DNA of 64,000 nt. It comes from Notoacmeibacter sp. MSK16QG-6 (GTDB lineage Bacteria; Pseudomonadota; Alphaproteobacteria; Rhizobiales; Rhizobiaceae). The translations under genes were made by a program, and so were the position numbers. Location of the stretch: assembly GCF_024158145.1 (NCBI RefSeq), contig NZ_JAMYXM010000002.1:604072-668071 (forward strand), written 5' to 3'. The notes below the pieces were generated by a model. The model saw nothing but the letters and a program-made list of their open reading frames with translations. It made no database searches and was not told the origin of the DNA. Of the stretch, positions 9,356-17,944 are shown piece after piece. Numbering within the stretch: position 1 is the first letter of the stretch; the number at the start of each line of letters is the position of its first letter.

Positions 9356-10120
9356 ATGCTTTTGATCGTCGGTCTCGGCAATCCGGGCGGCAAATATGCC
9401 GACAACCGGCACAATGTCGGCTTCATGGCGGCCGATGCGATCGCCCGGCGGCACAATTTCGGCCCCTTCTCAAAGAAGTTTCAGGGCGAAGTGGCGGAGG
9501 GCCGACTTGGCGGCGATAAGGCCCTGATCCTGAAACCGCAGACTTATATGAACGAAAGCGGCCGCGCCGTTGGCGAAGCGATGCGCTTTTATAAGCTTAC
9601 TCCAGCCGATTTGCTCGTTCTCTATGACGAATTGGACCTCGTCCCTGGCAAGGTGCGCGTGAAGACCGGCGGCGGCGCGGGCGGCCATAACGGCATCCGC
9701 TCCATCGACGCCCATTGCGGCAAGGACTACCGGCGGGTGCGCATTGGCATCGGCCATCCAGGCGACAAGAGCCGCGTCACCGGCCATGTGCTCGGCGACT
9801 TCGCCAAGGCGGATGGTGAGTGGCTGGAGCCGCTGCTGGACGCCATTGCCAACGCCATGCCGATGCTGGCGGAGGGAAAGGACAGCGACTTCATGAACAA
9901 GGTCTCGCTGACAATGCAGGGCAAGGTGCCGGCCCAGAAGGAAAAGCCGGCTTCGGCGAAACCCGCAGCCTCCAAATCCGGCGGCGCAGCCCCGACCAAG
10001 AAGCCCGCTGCAAAGGGCAAGAGCCATATCCATCAGGCCCGCCAGAACGGCCCTTCCATCGCTCCGCCGACCACCGGCCCCATGGCCGAGATGCTGAAGA
10101 AGCTGTTGGGGAAGGGATGA
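9356..10120 (+). CDS. pth: Peptidyl-tRNA hydrolase
   Basis: Releases tRNA from prematurely dropped peptidyl-tRNA. The 254 residues start [20 protein letters not shown], with the catalytic His in NRHNVGF. Further motifs are [26 protein letters not shown] and [13 protein letters not shown]. After the catalytic domain (to about residue 190) a Lys/Ala/Pro-rich linker and a short helical end ([11 protein letters not shown]) extend the protein, as is usual in this order; enterobacterial Pth stops near 194. ATG 9356 has AAAGG upstream. It lies about 105 bp after rplY, beyond that gene's terminator. Confidence 0.95.
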   Translation: MLLIVGLGNPGGKYADNRHNVGFMAADAIARRHNFGPFSKKFQGEVAEGRLGGDKALILKPQTYMNESGRAVGEAMRFYKLTPADLLVLYDELDLVPGKVRVKTGGGAGGHNGIRSIDAHCGKDYRRVRIGIGHPGDKSRVTGHVLGDFAKADGEWLEPLLDAIANAMPMLAEGKDSDFMNKVSLTMQGKVPAQKEKPASAKPAASKSGGAAPTKKPAAKGKSHIHQARQNGPSIAPPTTGPMAEMLKKLLGKG

Positions 10121-10144
10121 GGCGGCATTGGCCTAGACCAATAA

Positions 10145-10159
10145 GTAGCAAAATGCTAC
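10145..10159. promoter_or_regulatory. Inverted repeat, candidate operator of the ParD-like/zeta operon
   Basis: GTAGCA-AAA-TGCTAC, a perfect 6-bp inverted repeat with a 3-base spacer, about 30 bp before the antitoxin start, in an AT-rich patch that should hold the promoter. Toxin-antitoxin antitoxins usually bind such repeats to repress their own operon; that role here is inference. Confidence 0.5.
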
Positions 10160-10187
10160 CTATATCAAATCTGGTAAGGAGAACATG

Positions 10188-10538
10188 ATGGCTCAGTCGG
10201 TCAAATTGCCGGAAGAAACCATGGCCTTCGTGCGAGCCGAATCCGCTCGGCAAAGCCGCTCCCTTGCCGGGCAGATCGCCCATTGGGTACGGATCGGCCG
10301 TGCGATCGAGCGGTCGGGCAACTTCGACTATCTGCGCATTGCGGCGGCGCTCGACGCATCTCTACCTGCCGAAGATCTCAGCGATGAAGAACACGATGTC
10401 TGGGCGGACACTCTCATGAGCGAACTGGCTGCGCCGACAGACGAAGAGCGGTCTTTCTTCAGCGAACGCCAGCGATTGGGGCTTGGTGTCGGACTATCGG
10501 ATGGCGGCGAGATCGTGAAGGCTGAGCCCACGGCGTGA
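10188..10538 (+). CDS. ParD-like antitoxin of a type II toxin-antitoxin system
   Basis: A 116-residue protein whose N-terminal half (SVKLPEETMAFVRAESARQSRSLAGQIAHWVRIGRAIE, split over residues 3-40) resembles the ParD-like ribbon-helix-helix antitoxin family. That part would bind DNA, while the acidic C-terminal half (DLSDEEHDVWADTL) would be the flexible toxin-neutralising segment. Two ATGs stand in tandem; the second is preferred because AAGGAG is six bases before it. The stop overlaps the toxin start (GTGA), implying translational coupling. No other member of this family is visible in the window. Confidence 0.78.
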   Translation: MAQSVKLPEETMAFVRAESARQSRSLAGQIAHWVRIGRAIERSGNFDYLRIAAALDASLPAEDLSDEEHDVWADTLMSELAAPTDEERSFFSERQRLGLGVGLSDGGEIVKAEPTA

Positions 10539-11122
10539 AGCCTGCCATGGTCCTTATTGTTGGGCCGAACGGCGCCGGCAAATCGACGCTTTATCGCTAT
10601 CGCGTCGGGCCAAAATTCGCCGGCCCCTTCGTCAATGCCGACATCATCCAGCGTGATGAATTAAGGGATACTTCACCCGAAGCAGCTTACAGGGCGGCAG
10701 GCATCGCGGCGAAACGTCGCGCCGAACTGATTGCGATGCAGTGCAGCTTCGCTACGGAGACAGTCTTTTCGCACATCGCGAAACTTGATCTGATCGAACA
10801 GGCCAGAGCTGCCGGATACACCATCCTGCTGATGCATGTGGGTCTGGAAAGAGCCGACTTGGCCGTCGGACGCGTCAGAAGCCGGGTCGATGAAGGCGGA
10901 CATGCCGTGCCGGAAGAAAAGATACGCCAGCGATACGACCGAAACAGTCCTTTGATCCGCATAGCGATGCTCGCCTGCGATGCCGGCCACGTTTTCGACA
11001 ACTCCGCTCTCAACACCCCACCCCAGCGCATCATCAGTTTCCGTGCCGGTCGCATCAGCTTCGTCAGTCCGCATTTGCCTCGCTGGGCGCTCCAACTCTA
11101 TCGGGACGACCTTCGTCTATAA
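10535..11122 (+). CDS. Zeta-toxin family P-loop kinase (toxin)
   Basis: A 195-residue zeta-family protein with Walker A GPNGAGKST at residues 8-16, the NADIIQRDE substrate-region motif, FATETVFSH, and the Arg-containing VGRVRSRVDEGGHAVP. Zeta/PezT toxins phosphorylate UDP-N-acetylglucosamine and block wall synthesis. Whether this short version uses that substrate is not known. The GTG start overlaps the antitoxin stop; an ATG 12 bases later also precedes the P-loop. It forms a two-gene module with the ParD-like gene, rather than with the usual epsilon or PezA antitoxin. Confidence 0.82.
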   Translation: MKPAMVLIVGPNGAGKSTLYRYRVGPKFAGPFVNADIIQRDELRDTSPEAAYRAAGIAAKRRAELIAMQCSFATETVFSHIAKLDLIEQARAAGYTILLMHVGLERADLAVGRVRSRVDEGGHAVPEEKIRQRYDRNSPLIRIAMLACDAGHVFDNSALNTPPQRIISFRAGRISFVSPHLPRWALQLYRDDLRL

Positions 11123-11126
11123 CGCC

Positions 11127-11456
11127 TCACTCCTCCGGCTCTGCTGTGAACATCAGTGGATAGCCTTCGCTCTTGGCGAGGTCGGTGCCCTCCTTCGCCT
11201 TCTCTTCGGCGATCTCGCGCGTGGCGACCGTGATGACGCAGCTTCCCATACGGTGCGCGGTCATCATGAGTCGATGCGCGGTGTCAGTCGGAATTCGGAA
11301 GATCGCGCGCAGAACCATGGTGACGAAATCGCGCGGCGTATAATCGTCATTGAGAAGGATCACCTTATAAAGCCGCGGCTTCTCCACTTTCGGCTTCGTT
11401 GCGGTGGTGCGCTCGGTCTCCGGCGCATCGTCTAGCATGGTTGTGGTCTCGCTCAT
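11127..11456 (-). CDS. clpS: ATP-dependent Clp protease adaptor ClpS
   Basis: A 109-residue adaptor that recognises N-degron substrates and delivers them to ClpA-ClpP. The core PRLYKVILLNDDYTPRDFVTMVL (residues 27-49), the HRLMMTAHRMGSCVITVATREIAEEKA stretch and the terminal PLMFTAEPEE are typical. The unstructured N-terminus is longer than in E. coli (about 26 residues). The start is the ATG at 11456 with GGAG nine bases upstream; the open frame continues far beyond it only as the reverse strand of ychF. clpA is not in the window. The gene is convergent with the zeta toxin and divergent from ychF. Confidence 0.94.
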   Translation of the reverse strand: MSETTTMLDDAPETERTTATKPKVEKPRLYKVILLNDDYTPRDFVTMVLRAIFRIPTDTAHRLMMTAHRMGSCVITVATREIAEEKAKEGTDLAKSEGYPLMFTAEPEE

Positions 11457-11576
11457 CGGAGCTCCAAGCGAACGCATCTTTGCAATGATATTAGGGCGGC
11501 GCTTGACGCCTGCCCTCCCCTCGCCCATAGCCTGCCGGCAAATTTCCAATGCATCGATCCGAGGACCATTCCGCCC

Positions 11577-12680
11577 ATGGGTTTCAAATGCGGCATCGTC
11601 GGACTGCCCAATGTCGGCAAGTCGACCCTCTTCAACGCCCTGACCAAAACCGCCGCGGCGCAGGCCGCCAACTACCCTTTCTGCACCATTGAGCCGAACA
11701 CCGGCGAGGTGGCCGTGCCCGATAGCCGGATGAAGGCGATCGCCGGCATTGCGGGCAGCAAGGAGGTCATCCCGACTCGCATTTCCTTCGTCGATATTGC
11801 CGGCCTTGTGCGCGGCGCGTCCAAAGGCGAAGGACTCGGCAACCAGTTCCTCGCCAATATCCGTGAGGTGGACGCCATCGTCCATGTGCTGCGCTGCTTC
11901 GAAGATGGCGACATCACCCATGTGGAAGGGCGGATCGACCCCGTCGCCGACGCCAACACGGTCGAGACCGAATTGATGCTGGCCGATCTGGAGAGCCTGG
12001 AAAAGCGTATTCTCAACACCCGCAAGAAGGCGACTGGCAAGGACAAGGAATCCATCACCATTCTGCCGGTGATGGAAAAGGCCCTGACGCTTTTGCAGGA
12101 GGGCAAGCCCGTCCGCCTGATGCTGGACGGGATCGCGGCGGAAGACCTGAAAATTCTGCGCGGTCTGAACCTCCTGACCAGCAAGCCTGTCCTCTATGTT
12201 TGCAACGTCGCCGAAGAAGACGCTGCCGAGGGCAACGATCACAGCGCCGCCGTCAAGGCTATGGCCGACGAACAGGGCGCATCCACGGTGGTCATCTCCG
12301 CTGCCATCGAAGCGGAGATCGCCCAACTCGATGACGAAGAGGCCGCCGAATATATGGAGACGATGGGGCTGGACGAACCAGGTCTCGACCGGCTGATCCG
12401 CGCCGGCTACGAGCTGCTCGATCTCATCACCTATTTCACCGCCGGGCCGAAAGAAACGCGCGCCTGGACCATTACGCGTGGCACCAAGGCGCCGGGCGCG
12501 GCGGGCGTCATCCATACCGATTTCGAACGGGGCTTTATCCGCGCCCAAACCATTGCCTATCCGGATTACGTCGCATTGAAAGGCGAGCAGGGCGCCAAGG
12601 AAGCCGGCAAGGCCCGCGACGAAGGCAAAGAATACGTCGTTCAGGACGGCGACGTGCTGCTCTTCCGCTTCAACACCTGA
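11577..12680 (+). CDS. ychF: Redox-regulated ATPase/GTPase YchF (Obg family)
   Basis: A universally conserved ribosome-associated P-loop NTPase that prefers ATP. The 367 residues begin [20 protein letters not shown] (Walker A at 9-16), with the switch [20 protein letters not shown], a coiled-coil insertion, and the C-terminal TGS domain ([31 protein letters not shown]-like pattern, here [15 protein letters not shown]). Length and start agree with the family. It lies 120 bp from the divergent clpS and is followed by two MaoC genes on the same strand. Confidence 0.97.
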   Translation: [367 protein letters not shown]

Positions 12681-12714
12681 TGAGCACCGCGGCTGGACAT
12701 TGGGAGCGGAAAAT

Positions 12715-13194
12715 TTGAGCCATATGCTGGCCTATGAGGATTTCACGGTGGGCCGGCAATTCCAGCTTGGTCCTCGGAGGGTAACGACCGAGGAAATCAT
12801 TGCTTTTGCCGAAGAGTTCGATCCGCAACCGTTTCACCTCGATGGCGATAGCGAGCAGGCGCGGCAGACCGGCGGTCTTATCGCGTCGGGCTGGCACATT
12901 TGCGGGCTTTTCATGGCCATGGCCTGTGAGGCCTTTATCAATAATAGCCTCTCGGACGGCGCGCCCGGCGTAGAGGAGGTTCGGTGGATGAAGCCGCTGC
13001 GGCCCCGAGACACGCTGTCCGGTGTGGTCACGGTCGGTGAACGGCGTGTGTCGCGTTCGCGTCCGAGCCGAGGCTTCGTCCAGTTCGAAACGAACCTGAC
13101 CAATCAGAGCGGGGAAACAATCGCGTCGCTTCGCTATCCCGCCATGGTGCGGTTGCGTAATCCTGAAAATTTCAGTGACGACGCGGCATCATGA
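12715..13194 (+). CDS. MaoC-family dehydratase, first of a tandem pair
   Basis: A 159-residue single hot-dog domain protein. The hydratase motif EEFDPQPFHLD keeps the Asp and His expected of (R)-specific enoyl-CoA hydratases, followed by GLIASGWHICGLFM and the closing LRPRDTLSGVVTV. The substrate is unknown; acyl-CoA hydration is the likely reaction. The start is uncertain: TTG 12715 has GGAG at good distance, ATG 12724 is nine bases later. The stop overlaps the start of the second MaoC gene (ATGA), so the two are coupled and may form a heterodimer. Confidence 0.85.
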   Translation: MSHMLAYEDFTVGRQFQLGPRRVTTEEIIAFAEEFDPQPFHLDGDSEQARQTGGLIASGWHICGLFMAMACEAFINNSLSDGAPGVEEVRWMKPLRPRDTLSGVVTVGERRVSRSRPSRGFVQFETNLTNQSGETIASLRYPAMVRLRNPENFSDDAAS

Positions 13195-13667
13195 TGGAGA
13201 CATTGTTTTCGCGCCTGAAACCCGGTCTACGCCTCGATCTCGGCAGCTATACGTTCGAGGCCGAAGCGATCAAAGAATTTGCCCGGAAGTTCGACCCGCA
13301 ACCCTTCCATCTCGATGAGGACGCCGCCGAGCGAAGCCATTTCGGCAAGCTCTGCGCTTCGGGTTGGCACTGCTGCGCAATCTTTATGAAGCTCAATGTC
13401 GCAAACGGCGACGCCGCGCTTCGCAACGCAACCGGATGGAGTGGCCCACTCCCCGAACGCGGGCCCTCTCCCGGCCTTCGCGATCTCAAATGGCGGCGGC
13501 CGACTTACGCCGGCGATACGCTGTCTTACTCAATGACCTTGAAGGAAGCGCGAGAGTCGCAATCGCGTCCGGGCTGGGGTCTGCTGCAATCGGACATCGA
13601 AGCGACGAACCAGGATAGCGAAATCGTCATGCGCTTCATTTCGACGGTGTTTATCCGAACCGACTGA
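13191..13667 (+). CDS. MaoC-family dehydratase, second of a tandem pair
   Basis: A 158-residue hot-dog protein related to its upstream neighbour: it shares ARKFDPQPFHLDED, the segment LCASGWHCCAIFMK and WRRPTYAGDTLSYSMTL. Asp and His of the active-site motif are retained. Two start codons stand in tandem at 13191 and 13194, the first overlapping the previous stop. The pair probably arose by duplication and may act as one acyl-CoA hydratase complex, but the pathway cannot be told from the flanking genes. It ends 9 bp before the convergent apt stop. Confidence 0.86.
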   Translation: MMETLFSRLKPGLRLDLGSYTFEAEAIKEFARKFDPQPFHLDEDAAERSHFGKLCASGWHCCAIFMKLNVANGDAALRNATGWSGPLPERGPSPGLRDLKWRRPTYAGDTLSYSMTLKEARESQSRPGWGLLQSDIEATNQDSEIVMRFISTVFIRTD

Positions 13668-13675
13668 TCGGGCGC

Positions 13676-14236
13676 TCAGTGCCCATCGAAACTGAGTAGA
13701 ATTTCGACATGGACGCCTCGCGCGGCAAGCCGCTCCGCGCCGCCGAGATCCGGCAAATCGATGATAAAGGCGGCCGCGACGACATGGCCGCCAAGCTCTT
13801 CCACCAATTCGACACCCGCCAGGGCGGTTCCACCCGTGGCGATCAGATCGTCGATCACAAGGACGCGCGCGTTTTCCGGCAGCGCGTCGACATGCACTTC
13901 CAGCCGGTCGGTGCCATATTCCAACGCATATTCGCGGCTGATCGTCCGGTGCGGCAGTTTGCCGCTCTTGCGGATCGGCACGAAACCAACGCCCATCGCA
14001 TGGGCAACGGCGCCACCAAGAACGAACCCACGCGCCTCGATACCGGCAACGCTGTCGATGCGCTCATCGGCGAAGCGCTCGGCAATGGCGTTTACGGCAT
14101 CGCGAAAGGCTGGGCCGTTGGACAGAAGCGTCGTGATATCGCGAAACAGAATGCCCGGCTTGGGATAATCCGGAATGGTTCGAATAGCGGCACGCAAACG
14201 CTCCGCCAGGGCCGGATCGGCAATCGTCGATGGCAT
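13676..14236 (-). CDS. apt: Adenine phosphoribosyltransferase
   Basis: Salvages adenine to AMP using PRPP. At 186 residues it has the usual length, with IPDYPKPGILFRDITTLL at residues 21-38, AGIEARGFVLGGAVAHAMG, and the PRPP-binding loop VLVIDDLIATGGTALAG. The ATG at 14236 is the normal start (MPSTIADPALAERL). It lies downstream of the petABC operon on the same strand but is separated from it by a strong terminator, so it is probably transcribed alone. Its PRPP is made by prs at 6.8 kb. Confidence 0.96.
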   Translation of the reverse strand: MPSTIADPALAERLRAAIRTIPDYPKPGILFRDITTLLSNGPAFRDAVNAIAERFADERIDSVAGIEARGFVLGGAVAHAMGVGFVPIRKSGKLPHRTISREYALEYGTDRLEVHVDALPENARVLVIDDLIATGGTALAGVELVEELGGHVVAAAFIIDLPDLGGAERLAARGVHVEILLSFDGH

Positions 14237-14306
14237 ATGAAATGTCCCTCACAAGCTGACCGGTACGTTGTGCCGTGCCGGGCCATGGCTGACAAGCCGC
14301 TCAGGC

Positions 14307-14342
14307 AAAGGAAAGGGGCGTCACCCGGTAGGTGACGCCCCC
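14307..14342 (-). terminator. Rho-independent terminator of the petABC operon
   Basis: An 11-bp perfect stem (GGGGCGTCACC / GGTGACGCCCC, 14315-14341) with a 5-base loop, 25 bp past the petC stop. Read on the minus strand it is followed by TTTCCTTT. Confidence 0.88.
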
Positions 14343-14366
14343 GTGATTAGCGATGCTGGCTCGGGC

Positions 14367-15473
<1,107 letters not shown>

Positions 15474-15504
15474 AGTTTCATTCCCTGTCGCTGGTCCAAG
15501 CCAC

Positions 15505-16779
15505 TCATTCTGCAGGTTGCGCGGCAACTGCATCGTCGTTCTTCTTCAGAACCGCTTCCGTAATCGAATTCGGCAACGGCCTCGGCGTCTCGATAAGACC
15601 GAGCAATGGCATGACGACCAAGAAGAAGGCGAAATAGAACAGCGTAGCGAGCTGCGATGCGATGACATACCAACCTTCCGCCGGACGCGAGCCAAGCCAG
15701 CCGAGGAATATGCAATCGGCCACGAAGATCCAGAAGAAGAGCTTGTACCAAGGCCGATAGGCAGCCGAGCGCACACGCGAAGTATCCAGCCATGGCACCA
15801 CGAACAGGATCGCGATCGAAGCGAACATGGCGATGACGCCACCGAGCTTGGAGTCGATCGGCCCGATATTGAAGGTGATGGCGCGCAGGATCGCGTAAAA
15901 CGGCAGGTAATACCACTCCGGCACGATATGCGCCGGCGTGACCAGTGGGTTGGCCGGAATGTAGTTGTCCGGATGGCCGAGATAATTCGGCATATAGAAG
16001 ATGAAATAGGCGAAGACGAGCAGGAACACGACCATGGCCAAACCGTCCTTGACGGTTGCATAAGGCGTGAAGGCCAGCGTGTCGGTATTGCTCTTGACCT
16101 CGATACCGGTCGGGTTCGTCTGACCGACAACATGCAGCGCCCAGACGTGGAGGATCACGACGGCGGCGATGATGAACGGCAGAAGGTAATGCAGCGAGAA
16201 GAACCGGTTGAGCGTCGGGTTATCGACTGCGAAACCGCCCAGAAGGAACGTCTGCAGCCAGTCGCCGATAACCGGGATGGCCGAGAAGAAGCCGGTGATC
16301 ACCGTCGCGCCCCAGAAGGACATCTGCCCCCATGGCAGGACGTATCCCATAAAGCCCGTCGCCATCATGAGGAAGAGGATCAGAACGCCGAGAATCCAGA
16401 GCAGTTCGCGCGGCGCCTTGTAGGAGCCGTAATAAAGGCCGCGAGCGATATGCAGATAGACCGCGATGAAGAAAAAGGACGCGCCGTTGGCGTGCATGTA
16501 GCGTAGCAGCCAGCCGGAATTGACGTCGCGCATGATCTTCTCGACGGAAGCGAAGGCGACACCCGTTTCGGCTGCGTAGTGCATAGCGAGCACCACGCCC
16601 GACAGGATCTGCACCACCAGCATGACCATCAGAATGCCGCCAAACGTGTAAGCGTAATTCAGATTGCGCGGCACCGGATAGGAGACGAAACTGTCATACA
16701 TCATCCGCGGCAACGGCATGCGGGCGTCGATCCATTTTTCGACACCGGTATTGGGATTATAGGTGGAATGTCCGCTCAT
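15505..16779 (-). CDS. petB: Cytochrome b of the bc1 complex
   Basis: The di-heme membrane subunit with the quinol oxidation and reduction sites. The 424 residues include about eight transmembrane helices, the heme-ligand helix regions [23 protein letters not shown] (split) and [23 protein letters not shown], and the Qo-site motif [14 protein letters not shown] (the PEWY signature). This is a full-length cytochrome b including its C-terminal subunit IV part, not fused to cytochrome c1 as in the fbcH arrangement of Bradyrhizobium. Spacing is 24 bp after petA and 31 bp before petC. Confidence 0.97.
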   Translation of the reverse strand: MSGHSTYNPNTGVEKWIDARMPLPRMMYDSFVSYPVPRNLNYAYTFGGILMVMLVVQILSGVVLAMHYAAETGVAFASVEKIMRDVNSGWLLRYMHANGASFFFIAVYLHIARGLYYGSYKAPRELLWILGVLILFLMMATGFMGYVLPWGQMSFWGATVITGFFSAIPVIGDWLQTFLLGGFAVDNPTLNRFFSLHYLLPFIIAAVVILHVWALHVVGQTNPTGIEVKSNTDTLAFTPYATVKDGLAMVVFLLVFAYFIFYMPNYLGHPDNYIPANPLVTPAHIVPEWYYLPFYAILRAITFNIGPIDSKLGGVIAMFASIAILFVVPWLDTSRVRSAAYRPWYKLFFWIFVADCIFLGWLGSRPAEGWYVIASQLATLFYFAFFLVVMPLLGLIETPRPLPNSITEAVLKKNDDAVAAQPAE

Positions 16780-16803
16780 CTCTTTGACCCCCTCTCCTGA
16801 TTA

Positions 16804-17394
16804 TCAGCCGATACGAATGGTCGTATCGGAGGTGAAGGCGAAGGTCGGGATGGCGAGATTTTCCGGCGCCGGACCTTTGCGAATGCGGCCAGCCGTATCG
16901 TAGTGGCTGCCATGGCAGGGGCAGAACCAGCCGTCGAAGTCACCGGCCTGGCCCAGCGGCACGCAGCCGAGATGGGTGCACGAACCGATCATCACGATCC
17001 AGTTCTCCTTGCCCTCTCCCGCGGAGCGGTTGAGGTCGGTCGCCTCGGCTTCGCCGGCGATGTTTTCGTTGCGGGCGACAGGATCTTTCAGATCGTCGAG
17101 GGGCACCTGATTGGCCTCCTCGACTTCCTGTTCGGTCCGGTTGCGAATGAAGACCGGCTTACCGCGCCATTTGGCGGTCAGGCTCATGCCGGGCTCGATC
17201 GCTGAGACATCGACGTCAATCGATGCGAGCGCCAGAGTAGAGGCGTCCGGGCGCATCTGGTCGATAAACGGCCAGACCGCGCCGGCAGCGCCGACCACGG
17301 CCGCCATACCCGTTGCTATGTAGAGAAAATCACGGCGGGTCGCTTCATCCTCGCCGGTATGTACGATCGTGTCGTTTCCGCTCACGTTCACCAT
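16804..17394 (-). CDS. petA: Ubiquinol-cytochrome c reductase Rieske iron-sulfur subunit
   Basis: Takes one electron from quinol to cytochrome c1. The 196 residues begin with a short cytoplasmic part and a Tat-type anchor ([26 protein letters not shown], twin Arg at about 20-21). Then comes the Rieske fold with the cluster-binding boxes CTHLGC and CPCHGSHYD, which supply two Cys and two His ligands plus the disulfide Cys pair. First gene of petABC; ATG 17394. A promoter-like element lies about 110 bp upstream. Confidence 0.97.
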   Translation of the reverse strand: MVNVSGNDTIVHTGEDEATRRDFLYIATGMAAVVGAAGAVWPFIDQMRPDASTLALASIDVDVSAIEPGMSLTAKWRGKPVFIRNRTEQEVEEANQVPLDDLKDPVARNENIAGEAEATDLNRSAGEGKENWIVMIGSCTHLGCVPLGQAGDFDGWFCPCHGSHYDTAGRIRKGPAPENLAIPTFAFTSDTTIRIG

Positions 17395-17505
17395 CCTCTG
17401 CTGGAAGACCGGCCTCCGGAAGAGCCCCGCTGGACCAGACGGCCTTCATGCAACGAAAGACTGCTAAAGCCGCCGGAACACCCCACTGCCCGGTCTTTTC
17501 GCGCC

Positions 17506-17534
17506 CTTCTATTGTCCAGACGCACCCTTGTCCA
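17506..17534 (-). promoter_or_regulatory. Candidate sigma-70 promoter of petABC
   Basis: On the minus strand, TGGACA (17534-17529), a 17-bp spacer and TAGAAG (17511-17506) resemble -35 and -10 boxes. The predicted start, near 17499, would leave a leader of about 105 bases before petA. Only the match and spacing support this. Confidence 0.4.
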
Positions 17535-17585
17535 GTGACCCGGGCATTACTTTCGTCCAAAACCGGTGGAGTGAAGGAAGATCGT

Positions 17586-17939
17586 TTATCCCGCGCCGAG
17601 CCGGGCCAGCACGGCCTGCGGAATGCGATAAAACGCAATGACATCGTGGTGCCGGCGAAGACCGCATAATTCTCGCTGAATGAAATAGGCATGTGTCGCT
17701 ACGGCAGCTGTCCTGAGAAGTTCGCGACGCTCGCGCTGTCGCAGATCGTCGAGACGCGATGAATCGGTCCCGTATCGCTCTTCGAAGACATCGAGCGCGG
17801 CGATGGCCTGCCCAACCGCCTTACCGGCGCGGCCCAGACTGCTGGCCTTTTCAGCAGCGATTTCGTAGCCAAGCGCGTCGCAGCTTTCTTCGATGACCGA
17901 AAGACGCTCGCGATAGCGGGATGGAGGGCGAAGCGCCAT
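17586..17939 (-). CDS. DUF6665 family protein
   Basis: A 117-residue, mostly helical protein. The pattern ALGYEIAAEKASSLGRAGKAVGQAIAALDVFEE (split), then ATHAYFIQRELCGLRRHHDVI and the terminal YRIPQAVLARLG, matches DUF6665, a family found mainly in Hyphomicrobiales, without known function. No signal peptide or membrane segment. The ATG at 17939 stands 5 bp after the stop of the upstream ABC exporter gene, so it is likely the last gene of that three-gene unit. Confidence 0.8.
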   Translation of the reverse strand: MALRPPSRYRERLSVIEESCDALGYEIAAEKASSLGRAGKAVGQAIAALDVFEERYGTDSSRLDDLRQRERRELLRTAAVATHAYFIQRELCGLRRHHDVIAFYRIPQAVLARLGAG

Positions 17940-17944
17940 TCGTT

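Noticed and set aside
8368..9456. A 362-codon open frame on the minus strand opposite rplY and the start of pth
   Set aside because: It is the reverse of two well-conserved genes in GC-rich DNA, has no recognisable domain or ribosome binding site, and its product is a low-complexity shadow.
11457..12548. In-frame extension of the clpS frame to 473 codons
   Set aside because: The extra part is antisense to ychF; ClpS has a clear ATG with GGAG at 11456 and normal length.
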